The notes: generated from the letters alone by a model not told the origin. A DNA stretch of 64,000 nt from JANRKH01 sp964351245 (GCA_964351245.1 CAYGNF010000002.1:1-64000), one strand, 5' to 3'. Positions 26,731 to 35,678 are shown, numbered from the stretch's first letter. Made by a program: numbers and translations.

Positions 26731-28074
26731 ATGGATATATTTATGGCTAAAATCGCGACATTACACGAAACAAAAGATATTGAATCAGTAGTTGAGCATT
26801 ATCTAGATTATCCTTATCCGCTAAGAGATCCCGAAGATGACAAGCGCAGAATGCTTATTATTCACGGAGAAAGTTTGAACGAGCTAAATCATTACCTATA
26901 TAAAGGCAAAGAAAATTTTAAGAATAAGTTTAGAATATTAGTTGCCGGAGGTGGAACCGGAGATTGCTCTACATATATGGCAGAGCAACTAAGAGATAAA
27001 AATGGAGAAGTTGTATATTTAGATTTTAGCAAAAACTCACTTGAAATCGCCAAACAAAGAGTAAAAAATAGAGGGCTAAAAAACGTTAAGTTTATTAATG
27101 ATTCTATATTTAACATACCAAAATTAAAACTAGGAAAATTTGATTATATAAATTGCTCTGGGGTCTTACACCACTTATCTTCTCCGCAAGAAGGTCTGCA
27201 GATTTTACAAAAATCTCTTAAGCCCTCAGGAGGCATGTGTATTATGGTATATGCAAAATATGGCAGAACTGCAGTATATCAAATCCAAGATCTAATGCGC
27301 ATGATCAATGATGGAGTAGTTTCTAGGGGTCAGGAAGTTGAGAATGCAAAAAAAATTCTATCGAAATTACCGGCTACAAATTGGTATATGAGATCGCAAG
27401 ACTTAATACAAGATGTTCAAAATTATGGAGATATTGGAATATACGATCTATTTTTACATAAACAAGATAGGTGTTACTCTATACCTGAATTATATGAATT
27501 CGTAGAATCATCTGGTTTGCATTTAGTAGATTTTGCTGAAGTCAGACCAAGACTTACTCTTAAAATTGAGAATTATATACAAGATCCAGAATTGCTATCG
27601 CGCATCAAAAATACATCCTTAATGAATCAGCAAGCAATTGCCGAAATAATATCAGGGAGTGTAATCAAACATACTATTTATGTATCTAATACTAAAAATT
27701 CTACTGCTTCATTTGATGATCTAGGCAACATTCCATTCTACAATGAAGTGATTGGAGTATCAGAGAAAATTTGTGAATATTTGGTTGCTAGTAATCATCC
27801 TATTGGTCAAACAATGAATTTTAACCTTAAAAAACAGTGGTTTCCTGAAGGATTAAGCATTTCAATACGTATTTCAAAATTTACCTATGCTCTTTTTAAT
27901 AGCCTTGGAGCAGGAGGGAAAAAAACACTCAAAGAGATTATGGAAGATATACAAAATGCCTCTCCTGATTCCGCTCCAGATGAAATTAAAATATATATTA
28001 CTGATATACTGAAGATGTTAATTGATACAGGAATTGTGCTGATGCAGCATAAGAGCGTAGTTTTAAAGCAATAA
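26731..28074 (+). CDS. Class I SAM-dependent methyltransferase with C-terminal extension
   Basis: The 447-residue protein has a Rossmann methyltransferase domain at about 65-190: motif I ILVAGGGTGD (about 69-78), acidic post-I residue Asp98 in VVYLDFS, and CSGVLHHLSSPQEGLQIL as motif IV region, followed by KPSGGMCIMVYAKYGR. An N-terminal segment HYLDYPYPLRDPED resembles the NPYPRW region of a family of bacterial methyltransferases with unknown acceptors. The C-terminal 230 residues are predicted mixed alpha/beta and not recognised. Rickettsial protein-lysine methyltransferases that modify outer-membrane proteins have a similar two-part build, but I see no decisive match. Substrate unknown. 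Confidence 0.72.
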   Translation: MDIFMAKIATLHETKDIESVVEHYLDYPYPLRDPEDDKRRMLIIHGESLNELNHYLYKGKENFKNKFRILVAGGGTGDCSTYMAEQLRDKNGEVVYLDFSKNSLEIAKQRVKNRGLKNVKFINDSIFNIPKLKLGKFDYINCSGVLHHLSSPQEGLQILQKSLKPSGGMCIMVYAKYGRTAVYQIQDLMRMINDGVVSRGQEVENAKKILSKLPATNWYMRSQDLIQDVQNYGDIGIYDLFLHKQDRCYSIPELYEFVESSGLHLVDFAEVRPRLTLKIENYIQDPELLSRIKNTSLMNQQAIAEIISGSVIKHTIYVSNTKNSTASFDDLGNIPFYNEVIGVSEKICEYLVASNHPIGQTMNFNLKKQWFPEGLSISIRISKFTYALFNSLGAGGKKTLKEIMEDIQNASPDSAPDEIKIYITDILKMLIDTGIVLMQHKSVVLKQ

Positions 28075-28108
28075 TTTATTCTGCATGATTACTTCAAGCT
28101 CTTTTATC

Positions 28109-29812
28109 TTATTTGAGCAGAGAAAGTAAGGACATCTCCTTGATTAAATATTCTTTGGCCCTCGGGCTTAAAAGAGGCATAATCTCTTGCTTGATTCTCG
28201 AGTAGTAATTCTCTATATATAGTTTTTCCTCCTTACTTAACATATCGCATGCTACTAGATTTGCGCAATATGGCACCAAAGTAAGCTGCTCAAATTCAAG
28301 AAATCCCTTAAATCTTGATTGTTTCGTGTATTGAAGATTTTCTATCCTAATACCAAAGCTATCTTCTTCATAATATCCAGGCTCATTAGACATTATCATC
28401 CCTTGTTTGAGATCATATTTAAGATTGTGTAAACTAATTGCAACCGGGCCTTCATGGACAGATAAACAATTACCAACCCCATGACCTGTCCCGTGACTAT
28501 AATCAAAACCACTTTGCCACAAATATTGTCTTGCGAGAATATCTAGATGCCCCCCTTTAATGCCTTTATCTGGAAATTTAATAGTTGCAAGCGCAATATG
28601 CCCCTTAAGTACACGTGTATATTGTAGTTTTTCATTTGTATCCGGATCCCCGATGACTATCGTTCTTGTGATATCTGTTGTTCCTCCAAGGTAATGCCCA
28701 CCAGAATCTATCAATAATAATCCCCTGTCTTGCATACGGAGCGCTGATGACTTGCTTGCTTTATAGTGCATCTTTGCTGCATTGGGGCCAAAGCCGACTA
28801 TGGGCGCAAAGCTATTTTGTAGATATTTTGGTGACTGTGTTCTAAACTCGGTCATTTTCAGACCTAATTCATATTCAGTTTTATTATACCCTTCTTTATA
28901 GAACCATGCAAAAAACTCAATAACACATACTGCATCTAGTATATGGGCTTGTTTTGCCCCCTCTATTTCAGTATCATTCTTGATAGATCTCATGAACAGA
29001 ATTGGATCCTCTGTTAATATTTGTAGATCTTGCGTAATGATGGATTGTATATGTATACTTGCATCTCTTGGCACTAATATTTTATGGGAAATATTTGCTA
29101 AAAATGAATCTAGCGATTCTAAATCTTGGACCTTTACTCCTTTTTCTAAAAAAACTTGGGTCTTTCTGTGCGAGGTGAATAATATTATATCATTCATACT
29201 AAAATACAAATAGGACATAATAATGGGAGAAAATTCATTATCACTTCCTCTAACATTAAGAAGCCAGCAAATAGAATCTGAAGAGCATATTACCAATGCT
29301 TCTGCGCCTATTTTGCTTAAATAGTCTCTGACTTTTGATATCTTTACAACGGAATCTTCTCCAGAATAGTCCGCCCCATAATCATAAGGGTCTGAATCTG
29401 GTAGTAGGGGTTTATTAGGCCATATTGTATCTACAATATCATCAAAAGGTACTAAAGGTAATGGCTTAAACAATTCTACATCACCACTTGTGAATAATTT
29501 AGGGTTATATCCTATGCTATCTAGCTGCTTTAAATATAAAAAAGCATTATGTAAATTTTTAATATCATGAATCTCGGTTTCTTCAAAATGATCAGAGGCA
29601 GCTTTAGTGTATCTTGCATCTGTAATAAATAAGGTTTTATCGGTGGTAATAATAAGATATCCACGAGAGCAAACGAAGTTGGTAACATATTCAAGCCTCC
29701 TGAGAGCAGAAGGTGGATATTGATTTAAAAACTCATCTGAGGATGTAATAATATACCCATCAAGGTCATTTTGTTTAATTATAGATCTTATAGATTGTAT
29801 TTTAGATTTCAC
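28109..29812 (-). CDS. pepP: Xaa-Pro aminopeptidase (M24B)
   Basis: A 567-residue metallopeptidase removing the first residue from Xaa-Pro peptides. Two creatinase-like N-terminal domains (about 1-130 and 145-290) precede the pita-bread catalytic domain. Metal ligands are visible in LLIDSGGHYLGGTTDITRT (two Asp), GTGHGVGNCLSVHEG (His), NEPGYYEEDSFGIRIEN (Glu) and EFEQLT (Glu), and an M24_C tail follows. The long three-domain form is like eukaryotic XPNPEP1 and common in alphaproteobacteria. Its start overlaps the end of the MrpF-like gene by 11 bp. Confidence 0.93.
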   Translation of the reverse strand: MKSKIQSIRSIIKQNDLDGYIITSSDEFLNQYPPSALRRLEYVTNFVCSRGYLIITTDKTLFITDARYTKAASDHFEETEIHDIKNLHNAFLYLKQLDSIGYNPKLFTSGDVELFKPLPLVPFDDIVDTIWPNKPLLPDSDPYDYGADYSGEDSVVKISKVRDYLSKIGAEALVICSSDSICWLLNVRGSDNEFSPIIMSYLYFSMNDIILFTSHRKTQVFLEKGVKVQDLESLDSFLANISHKILVPRDASIHIQSIITQDLQILTEDPILFMRSIKNDTEIEGAKQAHILDAVCVIEFFAWFYKEGYNKTEYELGLKMTEFRTQSPKYLQNSFAPIVGFGPNAAKMHYKASKSSALRMQDRGLLLIDSGGHYLGGTTDITRTIVIGDPDTNEKLQYTRVLKGHIALATIKFPDKGIKGGHLDILARQYLWQSGFDYSHGTGHGVGNCLSVHEGPVAISLHNLKYDLKQGMIMSNEPGYYEEDSFGIRIENLQYTKQSRFKGFLEFEQLTLVPYCANLVACDMLSKEEKLYIENYYSRIKQEIMPLLSPRAKEYLIKEMSLLSLLK

Positions 29813-30086
29813 TACATTTCTTATTTTGATAATAAATTAGAGCTTTAGAAGCGATAAAACTTAGAAGAGAATATGTAATAGCGATATCAATATAAGTTTT
29901 ATAATAAGTCATTGAAGCAAGGCAGCTAATAAATAAAGAACAAATGGAGTTAATCTGACTGATAATTACAATTTTTTCATAAAAGCACTTACTCCATAGA
30001 ATTAAAAAAGAGTAGAGCAAAATGATTATACTCAAAAAAATAAGGTAGTAAGTAATCATAATAGTTTCAATAACTCGCTTCAACAT
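29802..30086 (-). CDS. MrpF/PhaF-like cation:proton antiporter subunit
   Basis: A 94-residue protein with three hydrophobic segments (about 8-30, 36-56 and 68-88). The size, three-helix layout and segments such as EKIVIISQINSIC and DIAITYSLLSFIASKALIYY fit subunit F of Mrp-type multisubunit Na+/H+ antiporters, in which the DR..A.N region is only weakly kept here. No other mrp subunit is adjacent; Rickettsiales often have mrp genes scattered. It overlaps pepP by 11 bp. A generic small membrane protein remains possible. Confidence 0.55.
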   Translation of the reverse strand: MLKRVIETIMITYYLIFLSIIILLYSFLILWSKCFYEKIVIISQINSICSLFISCLASMTYYKTYIDIAITYSLLSFIASKALIYYQNKKCSEI

Positions 30087-30139
30087 TCATTTATTGCCAT
30101 ATCTTGTATAATAATATGATATATTTGATATGCAACACT

Positions 30140-30170
30140 CTTTTGATCAGAGGTTATCTGATCTCAAAAG
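30140..30170 (-). terminator. Inverted repeat spanning the psd stop codon
   Basis: CTTTTGATCAGA (30140-30151) pairs with TCTGATCTCAAAAG (30157-30170), identical complements except for a two-base insertion; loop GGTTA. The psd stop codon (30154-30156) lies in the loop. No T-run follows on either strand. It may end or process the psd transcript before the MrpF-like gene. Confidence 0.35.
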
Positions 30171-30852
30171 CAATGTTGGTAGATTTTTTATTTGTTAAAT
30201 CAGCTATGATAGTTTCTCCTGCAACCATAGTCTGGCCTTCTGATATTTTGAGGATTGTATCTTTGGGCAAATAAAGATCTACTCTAGAGCCAAATCTAAT
30301 AATACCAAATCTATGTCCTGTAATCACTGATGTACCCTCTTCTAGATCGCACACAATTCTTTTTGCAATAATACCAGCGATTTGGACTAAGGCTATTTTT
30401 TTACCTTTGTATGCCTCTATAAGAATAGATTGGCGCTCATTATGGATACTTGCTTTATCTAGAGAAGCATTAAAAAATCTCCCAGGATGGTAATGTAGCT
30501 TGGTAATTTTACCATCTGTAGGTATTCTATTGACATGAACATTCAAGAGATTGAGTACTATACTTACTCTAATCATTTCTTCATCTGGTAGGCCAGTTTC
30601 AGTGGGGGGTTTGATTGCTAGGATTGTCTGAATAATACCATCAGCTGGGCTTACTACAAGACCTTCAGATACTGGTATAACCCTTTCTGGATTTCGAAAA
30701 AAATATACACACCATATTGTCGCAATAAAGCATATCCATGCTATAGATTGGTTGGCAGAAGTCATAAGAAAAGTTACTGCTGAGAATACAAATATAAAGA
30801 TCTGACCATCTTTATATATTGCTTTAGTCCAATCTGGGTAATTTTTAAACAT
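30154..30852 (-). CDS. psd: Phosphatidylserine decarboxylase (short, archaeal-type)
   Basis: This pyruvoyl enzyme forms phosphatidylethanolamine. The self-cleavage motif is [11 protein letters not shown] near the C-terminus, where the Ser becomes the pyruvoyl group; [23 protein letters not shown] and [15 protein letters not shown] are the usual earlier motifs. Two N-terminal membrane segments are present. I prefer ATG 30852 (232 residues, AGG eight bases upstream) to a GTG at 30876 that adds eight residues. It belongs to the short Psd type of alphaproteobacteria. No pssA neighbour is present; sspB diverges from it. Confidence 0.92.
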   Translation of the reverse strand: MFKNYPDWTKAIYKDGQIFIFVFSAVTFLMTSANQSIAWICFIATIWCVYFFRNPERVIPVSEGLVVSPADGIIQTILAIKPPTETGLPDEEMIRVSIVLNLLNVHVNRIPTDGKITKLHYHPGRFFNASLDKASIHNERQSILIEAYKGKKIALVQIAGIIAKRIVCDLEEGTSVITGHRFGIIRFGSRVDLYLPKDTILKISEGQTMVAGETIIADLTNKKSTNIAFEIR

Positions 30853-30904
30853 ACTAAAACCTAATATTAATTTCACACATCAAAAAATAATGCTATAATA
30901 AATA

Positions 30905-30939
30905 ACTCATACCTAAGTGCATGAGTGCTTCCTGAAGCA
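30905..30939. repeat. Paired inverted repeats in the psd-sspB divergent region
   Basis: ACTCAT (30905-30910) with ATGAGT (30921-30926), immediately followed by TGCTTC-CT-GAAGCA (30926-30939). Two perfect 6-bp dyads share one base in a 200-bp divergent promoter region, an arrangement compatible with an operator, but no regulator can be named. Confidence 0.35.
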
Positions 30940-31074
30940 TTGAAGTTAAGGCTATACTAGTCTAATTTAAGCTTCTAAGCTATTTATATAGTGCGTATTG
31001 ATGATAGCGCTCTGGTTTGAAGACTAATTATGACTAAACAAATTACAAACTACAAAAAACTTAGATAAAACACA

Positions 31075-31542
31075 ATGATTAAAGAGCCCACAACATATAT
31101 AAATTACCCAAAACTTGTAGAAGATGCAATGAAGGAGATAGTAAAAAAACTCCTTAAACAGGCTGCAATAGAGGGTTTACAAGGTGCGCACTACTTTCTG
31201 ATCACGTTTCTTACTCATGCAAAAAATGTTGTAATATCGAATAGGTTGATTAAAAAATACCCAACTGAAATGACGATAATTTTGCAACACCAATATGAGG
31301 ATCTTAAAGTTACCGATAATCAAATGTCAGTAAAGCTCAGCTTTGATGGAATTAAGGAAAATATAACTATTCCTATTTCATCATTAACGGCCTTTGTAGA
31401 TCCAAGCACGAGATTTGCGCTTCAATTTCACCCTGAACTTGAGGTGGAGCAAGAAGTATTGCGCGATCTTAAACAAGATAAATTAGCAAACAATCCAAAG
31501 GTTATAAGTCTTGAGAAATTTCGTAATAAAAATAATGTCTAG
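31075..31542 (+). CDS. sspB: SspB-like ClpXP adaptor protein (alphaproteobacterial type)
   Basis: A 155-residue adaptor that delivers ssrA-tagged and other substrates to the ClpXP protease. The beta-rich substrate-binding core is HYFLITFLTHAKNVVISNRL through YEDLKVTDNQMSVKLSFDG to IPISSLTAFVDPSTRFALQF (about 40-125), a pattern specific to alphaproteobacterial SspB. The C-terminal tail is charged (VISLEKFRNKNNV), where the ClpX-binding peptide usually lies. It is divergent from psd. Confidence 0.87.
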   Translation: MIKEPTTYINYPKLVEDAMKEIVKKLLKQAAIEGLQGAHYFLITFLTHAKNVVISNRLIKKYPTEMTIILQHQYEDLKVTDNQMSVKLSFDGIKENITIPISSLTAFVDPSTRFALQFHPELEVEQEVLRDLKQDKLANNPKVISLEKFRNKNNV

Positions 31543-31770
31543 AGATTTTTAGCGATTAGTATAAAACATGCTACTATGTCGCCAGTGTATACTATCGACC
31601 TCGATGCTTTGTTATTCTTTACGAACTGTTAATTTACACTATATTTGTAATCGGACTAAGAGTAAGATTTATGCGTCAATGCCGTTCAATATTTTTGACA
31701 AATGATATATCAAGATGGATGCACAGCATATTATTCATACGAGTGTTAATAAAGATAGTAGATAAATAGA

Positions 31771-32232
31771 GTGATTATACCCAATGTTACAATATACACT
31801 GATGGTGCCTGTAGCGGTAATCCTGGACCCGGAGGGTGGGGAGCGCAGATTTTATGCAAGAGTAAAGAAAAAAGAATTTCGGGTTATGAATTATATACAA
31901 CAAATAATGCTATGGAGCTTATGGCGGCTATAGAGGCTTTATCGATACTGAAAACGAAATGCAATATCGATTTATACACAGATAGTATATATGTACAAAA
32001 TGGTATGACTAAATGGATATATTCATGGATAGAAAATAACTGGCGCAAAAAACACAGTTCAGAGGTAAAGAACAAAGAATTATGGCAAAAACTCCACAGC
32101 TTGTCTCAAAAACATAACGTAATATGGCATTGGGTGAAGGGTCATTCTAATAATCAAGGTAATATAGTAGCAGATATGCTTGCGGTATCTGCAAGAAAAG
32201 AAGCGGAGAAATTAACAAATGTTCATAAATAA
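31771..32232 (+). CDS. rnhA: Ribonuclease HI
   Basis: A 153-residue nuclease that cuts the RNA of RNA:DNA hybrids. All catalytic residues are visible: Asp11 (YTDGACSGNPGPGGWG), Glu49 (TNNAMEL), Asp71 (LYTDSIYV), His125 (WVKGHSNNQGN) and Asp135. The start is GTG at 31771. Its end overlaps the NDUFA12 gene by 14 bp, and mlaD follows, forming an apparent three-gene operon. Confidence 0.95.
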   Translation: MIIPNVTIYTDGACSGNPGPGGWGAQILCKSKEKRISGYELYTTNNAMELMAAIEALSILKTKCNIDLYTDSIYVQNGMTKWIYSWIENNWRKKHSSEVKNKELWQKLHSLSQKHNVIWHWVKGHSNNQGNIVADMLAVSARKEAEKLTNVHK

Positions 32233-32527
32233 TCTTTTTATACGTCTAACCTCAAAAAATGTTGGCGAAGATTCCTGTGGCAATAAATATTATACTCGCA
32301 AACATAGAAGATATGTTATATATGGTGGTTTAATAGAGCCTACTAAAGTACCTCCTATGTGGCATGCATGGTTACACTATTTAACAGATAGTATACCTTC
32401 TGCTGAGGATTTAGAAACCCATAATTGGCAACAGAAATATTCTCCTAGCCTCACGGGTACAAAAATATCCTATACACCAGAGAGAAAATTGGTATCTTCG
32501 GAATATACATCTTGGAACCCTGAATAA
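32219..32527 (+). CDS. NDUFA12-family complex I accessory protein
   Basis: A 102-residue protein homologous to the mitochondrial NADH:ubiquinone oxidoreductase accessory subunit NDUFA12 (17.2 kDa). The diagnostic stretch is VGEDSCGNKYYTRKHRRYVIYGG (about 13-35), followed by PTKVPPMWHAWLHYLTD (about 39-55). The family occurs in alphaproteobacteria and mitochondria. It overlaps rnhA by 14 bp and its stop directly precedes mlaD. Together with the zinc-finger gene at 1979 it suggests that this organism's complex I has the mitochondrial-type accessory proteins. Confidence 0.9.
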   Translation: MFINNLFIRLTSKNVGEDSCGNKYYTRKHRRYVIYGGLIEPTKVPPMWHAWLHYLTDSIPSAEDLETHNWQQKYSPSLTGTKISYTPERKLVSSEYTSWNPE

Positions 32528-33013
32528 TTGAGTAAAATAATGAAACAAAATTTAATAGAAAAAATACTAGGATTCGCAGTGATTTTTGCATCATGCTTTT
32601 TCCTGATCTTTGCTTATAATAAAAATAATAGCGATGCTGATGAAGAATATACGCTTATTGCAAAATTTGAGAATGTGGAAGGTATTCTGAAAGGTAGCGA
32701 TATACAAATTGCAGGAATAATAGTAGGCAGAGTAGTAGACATGCAACTCGATACTCAAACATTCAGTGCAATACTGACTCTTGCTTTAAATAAGCGAGTC
32801 ATTATACCGAAGGATTCTAGAGCTGCGGTATCAAGCTCAGGGCTGCTCGGAGGAAAGTATATTGGTATCACGCCAGGAGGAGATGACACTAACCTAGCAG
32901 AGGGTGATCAAATTAAGTATACTCAATCATCTCTTAATCTCGAAACATTGATTGGGAAGTTTATGTATTCAGGATCTTCCGGCTCATCCAATAAAGCACC
33001 TGGAGCTGAATAA
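32528..33013 (+). CDS. mlaD: MCE-domain lipid-transport protein MlaD
   Basis: A 161-residue periplasmic substrate-binding component of the Mla phospholipid transporter. One N-terminal membrane anchor (about 8-28, IEKILGFAVIFASCFFLIF) is followed by a single MCE domain (about 38-118, LIAKFENVEGILKGSDIQIAG) including LLGGKYIGITPGGDD. The start is TTG 32528, directly after the NDUFA12 stop; ATG 32540 is an alternative four residues later. The permease and ATPase partners mlaE-mlaF are found 23 kb away at 56.2 kb. Confidence 0.9.
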   Translation: MSKIMKQNLIEKILGFAVIFASCFFLIFAYNKNNSDADEEYTLIAKFENVEGILKGSDIQIAGIIVGRVVDMQLDTQTFSAILTLALNKRVIIPKDSRAAVSSSGLLGGKYIGITPGGDDTNLAEGDQIKYTQSSLNLETLIGKFMYSGSSGSSNKAPGAE

Positions 33014-33111
33014 TATCAAGTACCAATTAAATTGACTTTTGATTTAAATGATACTTTATACAGCGCTATTAAAGTGAACTGCATGATCCATCAATCTGAT
33101 GGCTGTGATTA

Positions 33112-34017
33112 TTATCTTAAAAGCAATTTTACGGTTTTAATGCTTCTGGCATTAGCTTCGATGATTTCAGCAAATATATTATCATCTATAGTGATAGTGC
33201 TACCAGCTTTAGGGAAATAACCTGCCCTTGTCAGAACAAGACCTCCTACTGTTTCAAAATAGTCTCCTGGTTTTTTTAGCGTCAGAGATAGGGTTTTTTC
33301 TAATTTTTCTATCTCAACCCTTGCATTACATAATACCGTATTTGGATTTAGTAATTTAAAAGTCTCTACCCCTACTTCTGCTACATCATGCTCATCATCT
33401 ATCTTGCCGACAATCTCACTCATAATATCTTCTATAGTAACTATACCATCAGTGCCTCCGTACTCGTCAATTACCACAGCTATATGGGTCTTGCGTTTTT
33501 GCATTTCTGATAATAAATCTATGAGTCTCATAGAGGGCACTACAAGCAAATGTTTTCTAAGGAGTTTTTTTATGCTTAAGGTTTGCTTTTGTGCTATTGC
33601 GCAAAATATATCCTTGATATTAATAAAACCAACTATATTATCCATAGTATCTTGGTACACAAGTGTTCTTGTATGACAATTATCCAATATTGTTGCTAAA
33701 ATTTCTGACTCTGTGTTAGTGATCTTGATTGCGCAAATATCAGATCTAGGTACTAATATCCTTGAAGCAGTTTTGTTGCGGAACTCTTGGAAATGTTGGT
33801 ATATCGAATCTTCATCTATATTAATTTCTACTTTATCGCCTTGAGAATCCAAATCCTTTGACTGATCTATGGCAACTTGATTTGCTACTTTCATATTATG
33901 ATATTCGTCAGTATCAAATTTGAAAAAGTTTTTAAATGCTGTAAAAATAGAGATTTTAGAATCACCATCATCAGATTTAGGTTCAATAGACGCAATCTTA
34001 TTACTTCTATTCTTCAT
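33112..34017 (-). CDS. tlyC: CBS-domain hemolysin-like/CorC protein (TlyC)
   Basis: A 301-residue cytoplasmic-type protein with paired CBS domains (about 80-200, RILVPRSDICAIKI and VPSMRLIDLLSEMQKRKTHI) and a C-terminal CorC/HlyC transporter-associated domain (about 215-300). HIAVVIDEYGGTDGIVTIED is a strongly conserved signature. The rickettsial homologue TlyC has been reported as a hemolysin, while CorC proteins elsewhere act in Mg/Co efflux; both readings are open. Its start overlaps ybeY by 11 bp, a classic ybeY-corC arrangement. Confidence 0.92.
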   Translation of the reverse strand: MKNRSNKIASIEPKSDDGDSKISIFTAFKNFFKFDTDEYHNMKVANQVAIDQSKDLDSQGDKVEINIDEDSIYQHFQEFRNKTASRILVPRSDICAIKITNTESEILATILDNCHTRTLVYQDTMDNIVGFINIKDIFCAIAQKQTLSIKKLLRKHLLVVPSMRLIDLLSEMQKRKTHIAVVIDEYGGTDGIVTIEDIMSEIVGKIDDEHDVAEVGVETFKLLNPNTVLCNARVEIEKLEKTLSLTLKKPGDYFETVGGLVLTRAGYFPKAGSTITIDDNIFAEIIEANARSIKTVKLLLR

Positions 34018-34549
34018 AAAGTGGAGGCCTATTAATGTGCAATGTATTTAGCAATTTTATTTCTGATTTTTTCATAATTGCGTAGTCCTCTTGAGTCTCG
34101 TGATCGAAGCCTACTAAATGCAGTATAGCATGTATCAAAAGATGAGTAAAATGATTTTGTATCGTAATTTTATAGTGCGTGGCTTCTCGTTCTATTGTTT
34201 CAAGCCCGAATGCTATATCTCCCAATATGACATTACCTATAAAATCTTGATGACTGATATTTTTGTAATTAAGATCTTTTTCGGGAAAAGCAAGTACATT
34301 AGTTGGTTTATCGGTGTTTAAGAATCGTTTATTGAGCGCTTGCATTTCATTATCATCAGTAAGCAATAAGCTGACTTCAATAGAATCTGCGTATTGTAAA
34401 AATTCATTACATTCTATGAACATCTTTAATATATCTCTACAAAATACTTTCTTTGCAAATTTGACACTATTCCATTTTTTATTTGCCTTTATTATATGGA
34501 CTTTTATGTCATTTGTTATCTTGTGAGATGGTTTGGGTTTAATTTGCAT
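34007..34549 (-). CDS. ybeY: Endoribonuclease YbeY
   Basis: A 180-residue zinc endoribonuclease involved in 16S rRNA maturation and ribosome quality control. The H-x3-H-x5-H motif is at His140, His144 and His150 (HAILHLVGFDH). NTDKPTNVLAFPEKD (about 78-92) and GDIAFGLE are further conserved parts. It is translationally coupled with tlyC. It diverges from flhB with 55 bp between the starts. Confidence 0.95.
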   Translation of the reverse strand: MQIKPKPSHKITNDIKVHIIKANKKWNSVKFAKKVFCRDILKMFIECNEFLQYADSIEVSLLLTDDNEMQALNKRFLNTDKPTNVLAFPEKDLNYKNISHQDFIGNVILGDIAFGLETIEREATHYKITIQNHFTHLLIHAILHLVGFDHETQEDYAIMKKSEIKLLNTLHINRPPLYEE

Positions 34550-34604
34550 TAAATTTAGTGATCTTATCAGTTCATAAATTATATAAATTTTTTATCAATT
34601 TGCA

Positions 34605-35678
34605 ATGTCAGAAGAATCAGAAGACAAAGAATCAAAGACCGAACAACCCTCTGAGAGGAAGTTGGAAGAGTCCCTAGATAAAGGAAATATAGCATATTCC
34701 CGTGAAGTCACGAGCTTTATGATGTTATTGAGCCTTACTATTGTTACTATCTTTATTCTACCTTTTACGGTTGAGAGAGTAGGATTTAGTCTTAGATTAA
34801 TAATAGAGCATGCTGGCACAAATGAACTCAATGAATTTGGTTTTGGCAATCTGATAATTCAGAGTTTTAATAGAGCGATATTTTTTGTGCTACCTATATT
34901 TATTTGCATTATATCCATGGTAATATTGTCGAGCTTTATGCAACAAAATAGATTTATTTTTGCTCCAGACAGAATGATGCCAGATATATCGAGAATTTCT
35001 ATTATGCAGGGTATAAAGCGCATGTTTTCCTTGAAAAGTCTAGTGGAATTCGGCAAAGGTATAATTAAGATAATAATCACTGGAACAATAATATATTATA
35101 TCGTCATGAGCGATATTAAGGCGTTATCTTTATATCCTACTATGCCTAACGAAGTTGCAATCAAGCAATTATTCAAAATTATCAATGATATACTAATATC
35201 TATATGCTTGTTCATGTGCGCTGTAGCAGTAGCAGATTTTTTCTATCAAAAATACGAGCATATTAAGGGGCTCATGATGAGTAGACACGAGATTAAGGAA
35301 GAATATAAGCAAACAGAAGGTAGCCCCGAAATCAAACGTAAACAGCGTCAGTTAATGCAATCCAGCGCCAAGAGGCGTATGATGACTGATATTCCAGATG
35401 CAGATGTGATTATCACCAATCCTCAGCATTACTCTATTGCGCTGCGTTATATACAAGGAGAAATGATAGCTCCTATTATTGTTGCAAAAGGTCTTGATCT
35501 TATTGCTTTTAAGATCAGAAAAATAGCAGAAGAGCATGATGTGCCAATAGTTGAAAACCCTCCTCTTGCAAGAGCTTTATATGTTATTGATCTCGGCAGC
35601 CCTGTTACAGTCGAGCATTACGAAGCAGTCGCAGAAATCATTAGTTATGTATATCGATTAAAACGCAAAAAAATCTAA
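34605..35678 (+). CDS. flhB: Flagellar type III export protein FlhB
   Basis: A 357-residue export-gate component and substrate-specificity switch of the flagellar secretion system. The N-terminal cytoplasmic stretch is charged (EDKESKTEQPSERKLEES), four membrane segments span about 30-215, and the cytoplasmic autoprocessing domain follows. The cleavage motif, normally NPTH, reads NPQH here (Asn272-Pro273-Gln274-His275, in ITNPQHYSIALRY). Asn and Pro, which carry the chemistry, are kept. No other flagellar gene adjoins it; flhA is 17 kb away beyond the virB cluster. Confidence 0.93.
   Translation: MSEESEDKESKTEQPSERKLEESLDKGNIAYSREVTSFMMLLSLTIVTIFILPFTVERVGFSLRLIIEHAGTNELNEFGFGNLIIQSFNRAIFFVLPIFICIISMVILSSFMQQNRFIFAPDRMMPDISRISIMQGIKRMFSLKSLVEFGKGIIKIIITGTIIYYIVMSDIKALSLYPTMPNEVAIKQLFKIINDILISICLFMCAVAVADFFYQKYEHIKGLMMSRHEIKEEYKQTEGSPEIKRKQRQLMQSSAKRRMMTDIPDADVIITNPQHYSIALRYIQGEMIAPIIVAKGLDLIAFKIRKIAEEHDVPIVENPPLARALYVIDLGSPVTVEHYEAVAEIISYVYRLKRKKI

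Noticed and set aside
31671..31769. 32-codon ORF just before rnhA
   Set aside because: It has a weak ribosome site and a short basic, hydrophobic product with no recognisable motif. The length is within chance for this sequence.
33032..33220. 62-codon plus-strand ORF between mlaD and tlyC
   Set aside because: Its second half is antisense to the conserved end of tlyC and there is no good ribosome site.
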